A stretch of DNA of 64,000 nucleotides from Photobacterium gaetbulicola Gung47 (lineage in GTDB: Bacteria; Pseudomonadota; Gammaproteobacteria; Enterobacterales; Vibrionaceae): NCBI GenBank assembly GCA_000940995.1, contig CP005974.1, forward strand, positions 372,001 to 436,000, given 5' to 3'. Made by a program: the position numbers and the translations under genes. Below the pieces are notes generated by a model. That model was not told the DNA's origin, did no database searches, and saw only the letters and a program-made list of their open reading frames with translations. This document shows positions 50,755-61,907 of this stretch, piece by piece (position 1 is the first letter of the stretch; each line of letters begins with the position of its first letter).

Positions 50755-51798
50755 CTACTCCCGGACGGGGCTGAGCTTGTCGAGGGTCAGGCCATTATCG
50801 CCGAGTTCATAGGTTTCGCCGTTGATGATCTCCTGGCGGGTCGAGAGCTGGCCATCCTCCCGGCGGAAGAGCCTTTCGCTGATCAGCCTGCGGCCTTGGT
50901 ACTGGGCCATGGTGACTTTGACTTTGCCATCACCAGCCTGTTGCCAGAAGCCTTTTTCCTCCAGCCCAGGCTGCCCGTTGCTGTAGCTGTATGCCGTGAT
51001 CGCCGAGTGGTCCGGCTGCAGACTTAGGGTAGTCGTCAGTACTGCGGCACCCAGATCGCTGTGGCCCTGGTAAGTACCGACCCAGTGCTGGGTCGTATCG
51101 GTTGCCCCGAGGGTGGCGCAGCCAGTGTATTTCGTTCCTTGCCAGTCGAGAGTCGCCTGCCAGCCGAACAGGGCATCGCTCATGGTGTCGTTGCACTGGG
51201 CCTGGGTCATTGTGAGGGTGAAATCGCGTCCTTGGTAGACCTGCTGGCCAGAGCGGATATCGCGGCTGCTAATCGCTTGCTGCTGGGGCGGGTAGCCGAT
51301 CCGGCTCAGTGAGACCGTTTCTCCGGCGACTTCAATAGACCATCCCGGCTCGTTACCAAACGCCCATGTCTTGCGCGGTGGTTGCTGGCAGCCCTGGCGC
51401 ATTTCGGCTGACAGCAGGTTGATCTGTTTTACGTTGAAACGGGCGTTGTAGTCGGCGGCGAACCCTTCTTCTGGGGCGGGCTCGAGATGGCCGATAAACT
51501 CACCGTACATCGGCTCGTACCCTGGCGGCGTGACCGCATTGGCCGCGGGGAGGTCGCCGGCAGGCAAATGCAGCCAATACTGCTGGGTGCTGCCGCAGGG
51601 CTGGATGCTGCGGCTTTCGTGGCCGAGGATCACCTGGCCGCGCAGCATGAAAGCTTGGACCTTGCCGCTGCTGGTGGCCACGTCCGGCGTGGTGAGCGCG
51701 ATTTCTTCTGGCGTCGGGCCGGAGGAAGGCTGACTGGCACAGCCTGCCAGCAGCAGGGCGCCCGCAATAGGGGCAAGGGGGAGTTGTCGGCATATCAT
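50755..51798 (-). CDS. Predicted lipoprotein, COG3650-type
   Basis: A 347-residue exported lipoprotein: signal peptide with lipobox ALLLAGC (Cys about 19) followed by a Ser/Pro linker. The central part has the GNEPGWSIEV motif (about 148-157) and the ALFGWQATLDWQGTKYTGCA stretch, both typical of the COG3650 'predicted membrane protein' domain, and the N-terminal part resembles NlpE-like lipoproteins (LRGQVILGHESRSIQPCG). Function unknown; an envelope-stress or heavy-metal role is only suggested by the NlpE similarity. The gene is divergent from the EVE-domain gene. Confidence 0.75.
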   Translation of the reverse strand: MICRQLPLAPIAGALLLAGCASQPSSGPTPEEIALTTPDVATSSGKVQAFMLRGQVILGHESRSIQPCGSTQQYWLHLPAGDLPAANAVTPPGYEPMYGEFIGHLEPAPEEGFAADYNARFNVKQINLLSAEMRQGCQQPPRKTWAFGNEPGWSIEVAGETVSLSRIGYPPQQQAISSRDIRSGQQVYQGRDFTLTMTQAQCNDTMSDALFGWQATLDWQGTKYTGCATLGATDTTQHWVGTYQGHSDLGAAVLTTTLSLQPDHSAITAYSYSNGQPGLEEKGFWQQAGDGKVKVTMAQYQGRRLISERLFRREDGQLSTRQEIINGETYELGDNGLTLDKLSPVRE

Positions 51799-51866
51799 CG
51801 GGATCCCTCATTGTGATAGGCTGGGGTATAAAGTCAGTTATACCAGATAAATAAAAGAGTATCAGA

Positions 51867-52325
51867 ATGGCGTATTGGTTATTCAAAACAGAGCCGGACA
51901 CCTTTTCGATAGACACGCTCAAGCAGCAAAAAGTTTCCTGCTGGGAAGGCGTCAGGAACTATCAGGCGCGAAATATGATGCGTGACGATATAAAGCTAGG
52001 GGATCAGGTACTGATTTACCATTCTTCCTGCAAGGATGTCGGTGTGGTCGGTATTGCCGAGGTGGTGCGCGAAGCGTATCCGGATCATTTCCAGTTTGAT
52101 CCCGAAGGGCCGTATTTTGACCCGAAGTCCGATCTGGACAACCCACGCTGGGTCATGGTTGATATCGAGTACCGTCGCCACTTGCGCCTGGTATCGCTAA
52201 AGCGGATCAAAGCCAATCCGGTACTGGCTGAGATGCCGTTGGTCAAGCGGGGTAATCGGCTCAGTATCATGCCAGTGACCGAAGCGCAGTGGCAGGAAAT
52301 TCTGCAGATGACCGGGCAGTTCTGA
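51867..52325 (+). CDS. EVE domain-containing protein
   Basis: A 152-residue protein consisting of a single EVE (PUA-like) domain, like bacterial homologues of thymocyte nuclear protein 1 (THYN1). The start MAYWLFKTEPDTFSIDTL, the VRNYQARNMMRDDIKLGDQVLIYHS loop and the PRWVMVDIEY strand are the family hallmarks. EVE domains bind modified bases in DNA or RNA. The role here is unknown; isolated EVE genes of this type are widespread housekeeping genes rather than restriction components. Confidence 0.9.
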   Translation: MAYWLFKTEPDTFSIDTLKQQKVSCWEGVRNYQARNMMRDDIKLGDQVLIYHSSCKDVGVVGIAEVVREAYPDHFQFDPEGPYFDPKSDLDNPRWVMVDIEYRRHLRLVSLKRIKANPVLAEMPLVKRGNRLSIMPVTEAQWQEILQMTGQF

Positions 52326-52391
52326 TCCCGGAGGCATCGAGAGCTGTGGGAAGCAGCCAGGCTGCCTCCCCGATAGGATATTACCGTCCGT

Positions 52392-53192
52392 CTATTTGAG
52401 CAGGAGACCGCTTAGGTAGTGGGCCACTGCCTCGTCGTTGCAGTTACCGATCACCTCGTTGTGCGGCAGAGCTTTTTTGACCTTGTCGTGCGATGTCCCC
52501 ATCACCAGCCCCTTACCGGCCATGGTTAGCATTTCGACATCGTTCATACCATCCCCGAAGGCAATGCAGTCAGACAGGGCATAGCCTTTCTCTTTGGCCA
52601 CTGCTTCGAGGGCATGGCCCTTGGAGACATTGGCATCCATCACCTCGAGACACCACGGGGTAGAGAACGCCACATTGGCCTTGTCACCGTACTGGGCGTT
52701 GATCTTGTCTTCCCATTCCACCAGCTTGTCGTGGTCGCGGTCATCGCGGGTGAAGAAAATTTTGGCGACGCCTTCGAGCGGTGGGTTATCGACATCAAAC
52801 AATTGGTAGCTGAACGTGTCATGGAAATCACGCAAGCTTGGGTCTTCCTGGTTAAGCAGCCAGTCATCGTTGCGGTAGATATGGATTTTCAGCGCCGGAT
52901 CGTGTTTGGTCATGGCAATAATGCCCGTGATCACCTCAGGTTCGACATCCTGCTGGAAAATCACTTCGTTCTTGCAATTGTGCACCCGGGCGCCATTGGA
53001 GGTGATCATGTAAGCCGGGATCCCCAGCTGCTCACGCAGCCCTGCCACATCAATGTGGTGGCGGCCAGTGGCGAAGATAAAGTCTTTGCCCTGGTGGTGA
53101 AGCTGGTTGAGGGTATCTTTGGTAAACGGGGCAATTTTGTGATCAGGGGTTAGCAGGGTGCCATCCAGATCCGATGCAATAATTTTGTACAT
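52392..53192 (-). CDS. yigL: Sugar/pyridoxal phosphatase YigL
   Basis: Cof-type HAD hydrolase of 266 residues. Motif I is D8-L-D10-G-T, motif II TSNGAR, and motif III/IV KGHALEAVAKE...CIAFGDGMNDVEML. It matches E. coli YigL (266 residues) along its length; that enzyme dephosphorylates sugar phosphates and pyridoxal phosphate. It lies 95 bp after pldB in the same direction, the E. coli order pldB-yigL. Confidence 0.93.
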   Translation of the reverse strand: MYKIIASDLDGTLLTPDHKIAPFTKDTLNQLHHQGKDFIFATGRHHIDVAGLREQLGIPAYMITSNGARVHNCKNEVIFQQDVEPEVITGIIAMTKHDPALKIHIYRNDDWLLNQEDPSLRDFHDTFSYQLFDVDNPPLEGVAKIFFTRDDRDHDKLVEWEDKINAQYGDKANVAFSTPWCLEVMDANVSKGHALEAVAKEKGYALSDCIAFGDGMNDVEMLTMAGKGLVMGTSHDKVKKALPHNEVIGNCNDEAVAHYLSGLLLK

Positions 53193-53287
53193 GAAACCTC
53201 TCGCGGTAGGAACAGAGGCCCAATGCCTGCGACATTGGGGAAACAGGGCAATTTTAAACCAGTTCCCCCAAGAGAAAAGAGGCTATT

Positions 53288-54289
53288 TTATGCGTTGGGT
53301 ATTTCCGCTTTACGGAAATGCTCAAGCACTGAGGCCAGCGCCGGCAGGCGGTAGGTATCGGCCTCGAACAGCAACTCGTGGCGGGCACCGTCGATCACCT
53401 TGAACTGGCTGTCGCGATTGGCCCCGACCATGGCTTGGTGGAATTGCTGCTGGGCGGCATTGTCGATGATGGTGTCTTCACTGGCCTGCAGCAGCAGGAT
53501 CGGGGTCGTAATATTGCCGGCCTCGCGGATACAGCACTTTGCGGCAGCCAGTCCTTGCCACACCCAGCGAGCGCTTGGACCACCGATTTTCAGCGCCGGT
53601 TTGTGCTCGTACAGATCCCGAAACCACTGGTAGCGCACTTGGCTCTGGGTCAGCGGGTTATTGGCAAAGGGCTTGGGATAGTAGGGGACCTGGCCCGGCG
53701 CATAGCTTGGCTGGCGCTGGAGCTGCTCCATCACCCGGGCAAGGGGGGAAGCGATAGGGCGCATCCATTTGCTGATGTTGATACCGTGCATCGGGGCACT
53801 GAGCGCAGCACGAGCAAAGGTGCCCGGGTGGCGGGCCAAATAGAGGCTGGTCACCGTACCGCCCATCGAGTGGCCGATCATGAACAGCTGCTGGTAGCCT
53901 TTGGGTTTGACCACTGACTCAACGAAGGTGTTCAGGTCGCTAACATAGTCGTCGAAGTGGCCGACATGGCCGAGTTCGGTATCTTCAGCCAGACGGTCAG
54001 ATACACCCTGGCCGCGGTGGTCGAGGGAGTAGACATCGTAGCCCTGGCGGACCAGATCATAAAACAGCTCTTGGTATTTCCAGTAACTCTCGACCCGGCC
54101 GTTGACGACGACAATGGCTTTGTCCGGGTTGTTGCCGGTAAATGAGACCCAGCCAATATTGGTGCGGTTGACCCCCTCGAACATACCTTCCTGGCGATGT
54201 TGCCACAGCTTGGCCACAGGGCCGGCCATGGTTTCAGCAAAGCGGTTTTCCTGGGATAAATCAAAAAAATGGGGGGGCTGGACAGTCAT
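53288..54289 (-). CDS. pldB: Lysophospholipase L2
   Basis: Alpha/beta hydrolase of 333 residues that hydrolyses lysophospholipids at the inner membrane. The nucleophile S141 is in MIGHSMGGTVTSLYL, the HRGQGVSDR loop is at 91-99, and the catalytic Asp and His are expected in SEDTIIDN and GARHELLFE. The gene is followed by yigL and is divergent from rhtB, an order shared with E. coli. Confidence 0.93.
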   Translation of the reverse strand: MTVQPPHFFDLSQENRFAETMAGPVAKLWQHRQEGMFEGVNRTNIGWVSFTGNNPDKAIVVVNGRVESYWKYQELFYDLVRQGYDVYSLDHRGQGVSDRLAEDTELGHVGHFDDYVSDLNTFVESVVKPKGYQQLFMIGHSMGGTVTSLYLARHPGTFARAALSAPMHGINISKWMRPIASPLARVMEQLQRQPSYAPGQVPYYPKPFANNPLTQSQVRYQWFRDLYEHKPALKIGGPSARWVWQGLAAAKCCIREAGNITTPILLLQASEDTIIDNAAQQQFHQAMVGANRDSQFKVIDGARHELLFEADTYRLPALASVLEHFRKAEIPNA

Positions 54290-54437
54290 TCATCACCTCG
54301 GTTAACAGTATCTGGGGCAAGTATAACCCAATGTCATACTTGCTGTTGCCATAAGGTGTGAACAGCTGTTAACGTGTGGCGTTTTTATGCGGTTACCTCC
54401 CCCAACTCCGGTAGAATAGCGAAAAGGAAAAGGCACT

Positions 54438-55055
54438 GTGGAACTTGAAATCTGGTTGGCTTACCTGGCGACGGCGATTGTGTTTAGCATCGCGCCGGGA
54501 TCGGGCACGGTAAACTCGATCAGCAATGGGATGACCTATGGCTGGCGCAAGTCTCTGGCATCGATAGCAGGGCTGCAAATCGGCCTTGGCGTATATATTG
54601 TGCTGGTGGGGGTGGGCCTGGGAGCCTTGATTGCCCAGTCGGCAACAGCGTTCACCGTGATCAAATGGGCCGGGGTCGGTTACCTGATCTGGCTCGGGGT
54701 GCAAAAGTGGCGCGATCGGGGCCTGCTTCAGATCGCCGGCGACCATCCGCAGGTGCCTGCCCGACAACTTTGCCGCCAGGCGGTACTGGTTAACCTGACC
54801 AACCCCAAGACCGTGGTCTTTCTGGTGGCGCTGTTCCCCCAGTTTATCGACCCTAGCCAGCCGCAGATGGCCCAGCTGTGGGTGCTGGGGCTCACCACGG
54901 TGGCAGTCGACGCCGCTGTGATGCTGGGATACGTAGTGCTGGCTTCCCAGCTTGCGGGCTATATTCGCTCGGCGAGGATCATGGCGGCACTGAACCGCGT
55001 GTTCGGGTCGATGTTTATTGGTTGTGGTGCGCTATTGGCGACAGCTAAGGCTTGA
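54438..55055 (+). CDS. rhtB: Homoserine/homoserine lactone efflux protein RhtB
   Basis: LysE/RhtB family exporter of 205 residues with about six membrane helices. It begins MELEIWLAYLATAIVFSIAPGSGTVNSISNGM, where the PGSG motif is characteristic, and includes the VNLTNPKTVVFLVALFPQFI segment. It starts with GTG at 54438 behind an AAGGAAAAGG site. In E. coli rhtB also neighbours pldB. Substrates are homoserine and related amino acids. Confidence 0.9.
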   Translation: MELEIWLAYLATAIVFSIAPGSGTVNSISNGMTYGWRKSLASIAGLQIGLGVYIVLVGVGLGALIAQSATAFTVIKWAGVGYLIWLGVQKWRDRGLLQIAGDHPQVPARQLCRQAVLVNLTNPKTVVFLVALFPQFIDPSQPQMAQLWVLGLTTVAVDAAVMLGYVVLASQLAGYIRSARIMAALNRVFGSMFIGCGALLATAKA

Positions 55056-55122
55056 GGCTGCCTGCTGCGGCCATTGGTGCAATACGCTCTTTGCCCTTTG
55101 TTGTGGAGACTCTTTCAGTTTT

Positions 55123-56373
55123 ATGTATTCCTACGTTGCGCGCCAGCCTATCTTCAACCGTCACCAAAAAACGGCCGGCTACGAGCTGCTGTTCAGGGAC
55201 GGTGAGGGCAATGCCTTTCCTGTTGGTGTCGATGAGAACAAGGCGACCTGCTGTCTGCTGGTTAACAGTTTTATTGCCGACAGCGATGGTATGGCTCAGG
55301 CGGGCAAGCGGTGCTTCATTAATTTTCCCCATAAAAGCCTGGTCAGGCTGCTACCGACCCTGCTGCCGAAAAAACAGGTGGTGATCGAAGTGCTGGAAAC
55401 CTGCCAGCCAAATGATGAGTTGCTGCTTGCGATCCGCCATTTGAACCGCCTGGGCTATATGATCGCGCTCGATGATTTCAATATGGATCCCCGCTGGCAG
55501 CGTTTCCTACCCTATGTGCATATCATCAAGCTGGACTTGCTGAAGATCGGGCTTGAGGCCGCGTGCGAGTATGTCGCGCAGAACCGCGGCAAAAAGCTGA
55601 TGTTTCTTGCTGAGAAGGTCGAGAGCTACCGCGACTACACGCAGGCTCACCAAGCGGGCTTCCACTTTTTCCAGGGCTATTATTTTAGCCGCCCCGAGCT
55701 GCTCAAAAGCCGCAACCTCAAACCCGAACGCCTATCGACCCTGCGCCTGTTGCAGGAGGTATGCCGGGATCAGGTCGACTTTGAGCGGGTGGAGCAGATC
55801 ATCGCCTCTGACTTGTCGCTGTCTTACCTGCTGCTACGCTATGTCAACACAGCTGTCGATAGGCTCAAGGTACCGATCAGTGAATTCAAGCAGGCGTTGG
55901 TGTATCTGGGCGAGGAAAAACTCAAGGTCTTTGTCAGCGCCGTGGCGACCGCCCAGGCTTCGATTGATAAGCCCCATGAGCTTTACGCCTTATCGCTCCA
56001 GCGCGGCAGGATGTGCGAAATCCTGGCAGCGGTCAGCGGGCAGGATGTTGAGGCCAAGCCGGCTTTTATGACCGGTTTGCTTTCTTTGATCGATGCCTTG
56101 CTCGATCAGCCGCTGGATGAGTTGCTGGCCCAGTTGCCCCTGCAGTCGGAAATACGCCAGGCCCTGCTGCACCAGCATGGCTCGCTGGGCCAATTGCTGA
56201 GGCTGACCATCGCCTACGAGCAGGCGCAATGGGGGTTGGTCAACCAGCTCGCCGAGGCACTGGGTATAGAAGGCCCGCGCATTAGCCAAAGCTACCAGCT
56301 CGCCCTGCAGTGGTCGTCGAAATACGATCTCCAAGCCCCGCCTCGTCCCCTTACCGCCGCCCAGACTGGCTGA
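55123..56373 (+). CDS. EAL-HDOD signalling protein (YuxH/CdgJ-like)
   Basis: A 416-residue cytoplasmic protein with an N-terminal EAL domain (about 1-200) and a C-terminal HDOD domain (about 205-400). The EAL core keeps E21 in YELLFR, EVLE, the LDDF stretch and a later Glu in LAEKVES, but the canonical DDFG reads DDFN, so c-di-GMP hydrolysis may be weak or absent. The HDOD part includes DLSLSYLLLRYVNTAVDRLKVP and ALVYLGEEKLKVFVS. V. cholerae CdgJ, with the same architecture, affects motility. ATG 55123 is chosen because the protein then starts MYSYVARQPIF, the family start. It ends 23 bp inside the convergent LysR gene. Confidence 0.85.
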   Translation: MYSYVARQPIFNRHQKTAGYELLFRDGEGNAFPVGVDENKATCCLLVNSFIADSDGMAQAGKRCFINFPHKSLVRLLPTLLPKKQVVIEVLETCQPNDELLLAIRHLNRLGYMIALDDFNMDPRWQRFLPYVHIIKLDLLKIGLEAACEYVAQNRGKKLMFLAEKVESYRDYTQAHQAGFHFFQGYYFSRPELLKSRNLKPERLSTLRLLQEVCRDQVDFERVEQIIASDLSLSYLLLRYVNTAVDRLKVPISEFKQALVYLGEEKLKVFVSAVATAQASIDKPHELYALSLQRGRMCEILAAVSGQDVEAKPAFMTGLLSLIDALLDQPLDELLAQLPLQSEIRQALLHQHGSLGQLLRLTIAYEQAQWGLVNQLAEALGIEGPRISQSYQLALQWSSKYDLQAPPRPLTAAQTG

Positions 56374-57190
56374 GCGCCTTGATAGTCTCGGCCAGGGCGG
56401 GATTGAGCGTCTTGTTGGCCGGATAGCATAACCCGAGCCGGCGGAACATCCGCGGCCCGTCGAGCGGGACGGTGACCAGTTCGGTGGCGGTTTCCAGCAC
56501 CCCGGTCGGCAGGAAGGAGATCCCGAGGCCGGCCTGGACTAGGTGCATGACCTGGGTCTTATGCTCGGCCTTGGCAACCAAGTTGACGGCCAGTCCGTCA
56601 CAGGCCAGCAGGCCGATGGTCTGCTGGTGGGCTTCGCACGGCGGGCACTCAATAAAGTCATGCTGGTGAAGCTGCTCCGGCCGGACCGTGTCCAGCTTGG
56701 CTAGCGGGTGGGACGGCAGCATGCACAGCACATAGTCCTCCTCCCACAGCGGCAGAAAAATCTCGTCGTCTTGCTTGAACATATCCAGCGTCAGGCGGGC
56801 ATCCGCTGGTGCATCGTGATCCACCAATTCCAATAGCACATTAGGAATATGCTCACGTAGGGTGCGGAACACGCGGGCCAGGGCGGCCTGGCTCAGATCG
56901 GGGAAATTACCCAGCCGCAGTGGCAGGCACTCGGTGCGTTGCTGGAATAGTAACGGCAGGCGGTTGACGTCACCGAGCAACCTGACTGCCAGCGGGTAGA
57001 GGTAATGGGCCTCGTCGGTCAGGTCGACCCCTTTTTTGTGGCGTTCGAACAAAGTGGTACTGAGCTCTTCTTCCAGTTGCTTGATGGCATGAGAGATCGA
57101 TGGCTGGGACACAAAGCAGCGCTCGGCGGCGAGTGTGATGTTTTTTTCTTCGTATACCGCGACAAAAAAACGCAGGAGGCGTAGATCCAT
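56351..57190 (-). CDS. LysR family transcriptional regulator
   Basis: A 279-residue LysR regulator with an N-terminal winged helix-turn-helix (MDLRLLRFFVAVYEEKNITLAAERCFVSQPSISHAIKQLEEEL) and an effector domain that includes an ECPPCEAH Cys pair near the hinge. A TTG at 57232 would add 14 residues, but ATG 57190 gives the typical LysR start. The nearest upstream gene in the same direction is the AbgT transporter, separated by a terminator, so its target is unclear. The 3' end overlaps the EAL-HDOD gene by 23 bp. Confidence 0.87.
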   Translation of the reverse strand: MDLRLLRFFVAVYEEKNITLAAERCFVSQPSISHAIKQLEEELSTTLFERHKKGVDLTDEAHYLYPLAVRLLGDVNRLPLLFQQRTECLPLRLGNFPDLSQAALARVFRTLREHIPNVLLELVDHDAPADARLTLDMFKQDDEIFLPLWEEDYVLCMLPSHPLAKLDTVRPEQLHQHDFIECPPCEAHQQTIGLLACDGLAVNLVAKAEHKTQVMHLVQAGLGISFLPTGVLETATELVTVPLDGPRMFRRLGLCYPANKTLNPALAETIKALSQSGRR

Positions 57191-57279
57191 GGAATGGCTC
57201 TGGCTGGCAAGTGATGCCGCCAATGATAGCAAAGAAAGTGGTCCAAGACTGGTGATAGGTGGGGCGGAGGAGAAAACAC

Positions 57280-57312
57280 AAAGCCGGGCAGAAGCCCGGC
57301 TTTGGTGACAGA
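57280..57312 (-). terminator. Rho-independent terminator of the abgT gene
   Basis: AAAGCCGGGC/GCCCGGCTTT stem around AGAA, followed on the minus strand by TTTGTGTTTT. It lies 18 bp past the transporter stop. Confidence 0.82.
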
Positions 57313-57320
57313 GGGGAGAA

Positions 57321-58916
<1,596 letters not shown>

Positions 58917-59458
58917 CACGACCTCCATTTATCGTTTTAATCCCATCAATGGGTACATCTCTTGTCGCGGGGAAGGTTACGTCATTGTTAACGTCACAAA
59001 CAAGATATAATTGTGTCAAAATGTGTCATTTGCTTATCTTTTGTCTGTTCGTTGTTATTTTTTCGTTGTGATGTACTGGTTTTGTGATGGGTGCTTATCT
59101 TAATATTGTTGATTTTTATGAAATCAGTTGTTCATTTTCGGTTTGTTAACCTTTGTTCAATAACCGGATATCAATTAATTAGAAAGCCTAGCCCGGGAAT
59201 GACGTGCTTTAAATCACAAAAAGGGTAATTTATCGCCGATCAATTGCGGCGTGATAGCATTCTGTTAACTAATTTTTATCAATTGTTAGGCGGGGATCAT
59301 GTATCCATAGCTAAAATTTATGATAAGCAGAGGAAATCGATATTTTTCACCGAGGGATACGGCCGATATAGTAGCGTCCATCTGCTGGTGGCCACTGGTA
59401 ACGACCTGCGGGCAAAGGGCCCGGGGTGATGTTCTCTTTCTCTATATAAGGTGAAACT
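58917..59458. other. Divergent intergenic region between abgT and the SDR gene
   Basis: About 540 bp, AT-rich on the left half. It must hold divergent promoters for the transporter and the dehydrogenase. TTTTGTGATGG near 59080 and AAATCACAAAAAGG near 59215 resemble half-sites of a CRP operator, but no full site is convincing. Open frames inside lack ribosome sites. Confidence 0.4.
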
Positions 59459-60181
59459 ATGTTTAAGCCTCTTGTTGTGATCACAGGTGCAAGTTCGGGA
59501 ATTGGTGAGGCGACGGCTAGAACGCTGTCTGATCAGGGTCACCCGCTGTTGCTGCTGGCTCGCCGTATCGACCGTCTGATGGCTTTGGATCTGCCAAACA
59601 CCCTGTGCCGGCAAGTTGATGTGACGGATGGCCCGGCGTTTACCGCTGCGATCGAAGAAGCGGAAGCCCAGTATGGCCCGGTTGATTGCCTCGTGAACAA
59701 TGCCGGGGTGATGTTGCTTGGCCTGGCCCATGAGCAAGATCCAACCGAATGGAAAACTATGTTTGACGTCAATGTGATGGGGTTGCTGAATGGCATCCAT
59801 GCGGTACTGGCCAAGATGAAAGCCCGTAAGGGCGGGACCGTGATTAATATCAGTTCGATTGCCGGTCGCAAGACTTTCCCTAACCACGCGGCCTACTGTG
59901 GTACCAAGTTTGCGGTACATGCGATCACGGAAAATATCCGTGAGGAAGTGGCCGACGACAATGTGCGTTTTATTACGATTGCACCAGGTGCAGTAGAAAC
60001 CGAGCTGTTAAGCCATACCACAAGCGATGATATCAAAGCGGGTTACGAGGAATGGAAAGACGGGATGGGCGGGGTGATTGCACCGCAGGATATTGCCAAT
60101 GCCATCAGCTATGCCTACCAGCAACCGCAGCACCTGTGCATTCGTGAAATTGTGCTGGCGGCAACGCGCCAGCAGCCATAA
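59459..60181 (+). CDS. Short-chain dehydrogenase/reductase
   Basis: Classical SDR oxidoreductase of 240 residues. The NAD(P)-binding motif TGASSGIG is at 9-16, NNAG at 80-83, and the catalytic Ser-Tyr-Lys set is S132/133, Y146 and K150 (AAYCGTKFAVHAITE). Substrate unknown; the overall form is that of NADP-dependent 3-hydroxy acid dehydrogenase-like (YdfG) proteins. An AAGGTG site precedes ATG 59459. It is a single gene with a probable terminator behind it. Confidence 0.88.
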   Translation: MFKPLVVITGASSGIGEATARTLSDQGHPLLLLARRIDRLMALDLPNTLCRQVDVTDGPAFTAAIEEAEAQYGPVDCLVNNAGVMLLGLAHEQDPTEWKTMFDVNVMGLLNGIHAVLAKMKARKGGTVINISSIAGRKTFPNHAAYCGTKFAVHAITENIREEVADDNVRFITIAPGAVETELLSHTTSDDIKAGYEEWKDGMGGVIAPQDIANAISYAYQQPQHLCIREIVLAATRQQP

Positions 60182-60283
60182 AGCGGCTGACTGCTATCAG
60201 GACTGAATGTCAGCAGTCGGTGATTTTATCGGTAAATCTACGCTGTTTCAGTTACTTAATAAATGCAGCCTGCTATATTCAAA

Positions 60284-60311
60284 AGGGTATCCCTACCGGG
60301 ATACTCTTATT
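60284..60311 (+). terminator. Probable terminator of the SDR gene
   Basis: AGGGTATCCC-TACC-GGGATACTCT stem (one G-U pair) followed by TATTTGT. The U-run is poor, so efficiency is uncertain. Confidence 0.5.
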
Positions 60312-60335
60312 TGTATCAACGGTTAGGGGGCTGGT

Positions 60336-61340
60336 TTGAGGGAGAAGGTTCGCTTTTTTGATGTGCTGCGCTGCGTAGCCGCGGTGGCCGTGGTGGTGAT
60401 CCACGTGCTCGGCCCCTACCGCGATCAGTTCGGGGTGATGCCGGACAGCGGCTGGATAACGGCCACCACCTTCAACAGCTTCAGCCGCTGGGCGGTGCCT
60501 GTATTTATCATGATCACCGGTGCCCTGATGCTAACCGATAGCCGCCCGTTTGAATTGGGCTACTATGTCCGGCGCCGCCTCGGCAAGGTGCTGGTGCCTT
60601 TTCTGATCTGGTCGGTTTTCTATGCTTGGCTGTCCGGGCTAACGCCAGCCGGTTTCGATGGTGATGTGGCCCTCGAAACCCTCAAAGCATTGCCGTTGCA
60701 TGAAACTTATTATCACCTGGGCTTTTTTTATTATTTTATCCCGCTGTATTTCGTCGTGCCTTTGCTGCGTTACTTTGTCCAGCATTACGATAGGCAGGCA
60801 ATCCTGGCGCTGGCCTCAGTGTGGCTGTTGCTGACAACCTTGTTCTTGTTCAAAATCGACGGTCCGTGGAGCCATGAGTTGGTTTTGTATAGTGGGTATT
60901 TACTATTTGGCTACTGTGTTTTCCAGTTGCGCTGGCCAAGCTTGAAATGGTTGTTGCCACTGGGGACGGCAGCCTTGCTGCTGACTGATGTAATGGTGCT
61001 GAGCAACAGCTTTGCCGCCGGGGAATACCAAGTTGGCCGGTGGATGTCCTACAAGACGCTCAATACCGCCCTGATTGCGGCCATGGTGTTTGCCCTCGGG
61101 CGGTATGCCGTAGACAGGATCAGCGAGGGCGGGTTGGCTAAACTGGCCTTTATGAGTCGCTATAGTCTGGGGATCTATCTGCTGCACCCAATCTTTCTGT
61201 GGCCGGTCAGGGCCTATGACTGGTACTTCCTGTCGCCAATCTTGATGATCCCGTTCTGGACGGTGATCATCACGGCCTTGGCCCTTACCGCCAGCTGGCT
61301 GCTGGCAAGGAGTCCGAGAACGGCCTGGCTGGTTCCTTAG
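60336..61340 (+). CDS. Acyltransferase family 3 membrane protein
   Basis: Integral membrane O-acyltransferase of 334 residues (Acyl_transf_3), with about ten hydrophobic segments. The family N-terminus is RFFDVLRCVAAVAVVVIHVLG, where the Arg and His are the conserved catalytic pair. Such proteins acetylate or succinylate surface polysaccharides, as E. coli WecH does. The start is probably TTG at 60336, behind AGGGGG; no upstream ATG exists and the next ATG would remove the catalytic His. No polysaccharide genes are adjacent, so the acceptor is unknown. Confidence 0.83.
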   Translation: MREKVRFFDVLRCVAAVAVVVIHVLGPYRDQFGVMPDSGWITATTFNSFSRWAVPVFIMITGALMLTDSRPFELGYYVRRRLGKVLVPFLIWSVFYAWLSGLTPAGFDGDVALETLKALPLHETYYHLGFFYYFIPLYFVVPLLRYFVQHYDRQAILALASVWLLLTTLFLFKIDGPWSHELVLYSGYLLFGYCVFQLRWPSLKWLLPLGTAALLLTDVMVLSNSFAAGEYQVGRWMSYKTLNTALIAAMVFALGRYAVDRISEGGLAKLAFMSRYSLGIYLLHPIFLWPVRAYDWYFLSPILMIPFWTVIITALALTASWLLARSPRTAWLVP

Positions 61341-61349
61341 CTAGACGTT

Positions 61350-61682
61350 TTAGTCTCGCTTGAGCGCAAAATGGCGAAAGGCCACGCCCTGGTAGGTCAT
61401 TAGCCCCTTATCACCTGGATTGAGGGCATGGTAGTAATGGATGCCGACCATGAATTCGCGTTTTGGCCCGCCTTGGGTCGGTTGCACATAAATCCAGTAC
61501 TCTTCGTCGTCTTCACCTGGGCGGGTACCCATGATCGGGACACTTTGTTTGTCGAGGATTTGGACTTCGATCTGGCGCTCTGGGGCATTTTCTCCCATCG
61601 TGTGCTGGCAGTGGACTCGGACAAAGTAGAAGAGGGCGATCGCGAGCAAGACAAATATGGTAACAGGAATAGTGACGGGCAT
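61350..61682 (-). CDS. DUF2500 domain-containing protein
   Basis: A 110-residue protein with one N-terminal membrane helix (MPVTIPVTIFVLLAIALFYFVRV) and a soluble domain ending in HYYHALNPGDKGLMTYQGVAFRHFALKRD, the pattern of DUF2500 (E. coli YhhM). Function unknown. The frame is open far upstream, but ATG 61682 has an AAGGAGATGTC ribosome site and the typical length. Confidence 0.85.
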   Translation of the reverse strand: MPVTIPVTIFVLLAIALFYFVRVHCQHTMGENAPERQIEVQILDKQSVPIMGTRPGEDDEEYWIYVQPTQGGPKREFMVGIHYYHALNPGDKGLMTYQGVAFRHFALKRD

Positions 61683-61907
61683 GACATCTCCTTGAGGGGC
61701 TAGCAGGCATTCATTATTGTGCAACTCGGGAAGGCTGAATACGACCAGCGGCAAAAAGCGTGATCGCGGCAAGCGTGGTTGGTAAAGATATTCGGCCTGG
61801 CCTTTGCGTATTCCTTGGGGGTATCCATGATATGGCTCAACGCGGTACTTTGCTTTAGTGTAAAGTCGAGGTAAGTTAGTAGAACGAGTGAGCAAGGAAG
61901 AGAGTCG

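Noticed and set aside
59244..59429. 61-codon frame upstream of the SDR gene
   Set aside because: No ribosome site and no similarity to anything recognised; it probably overlaps the promoter region.
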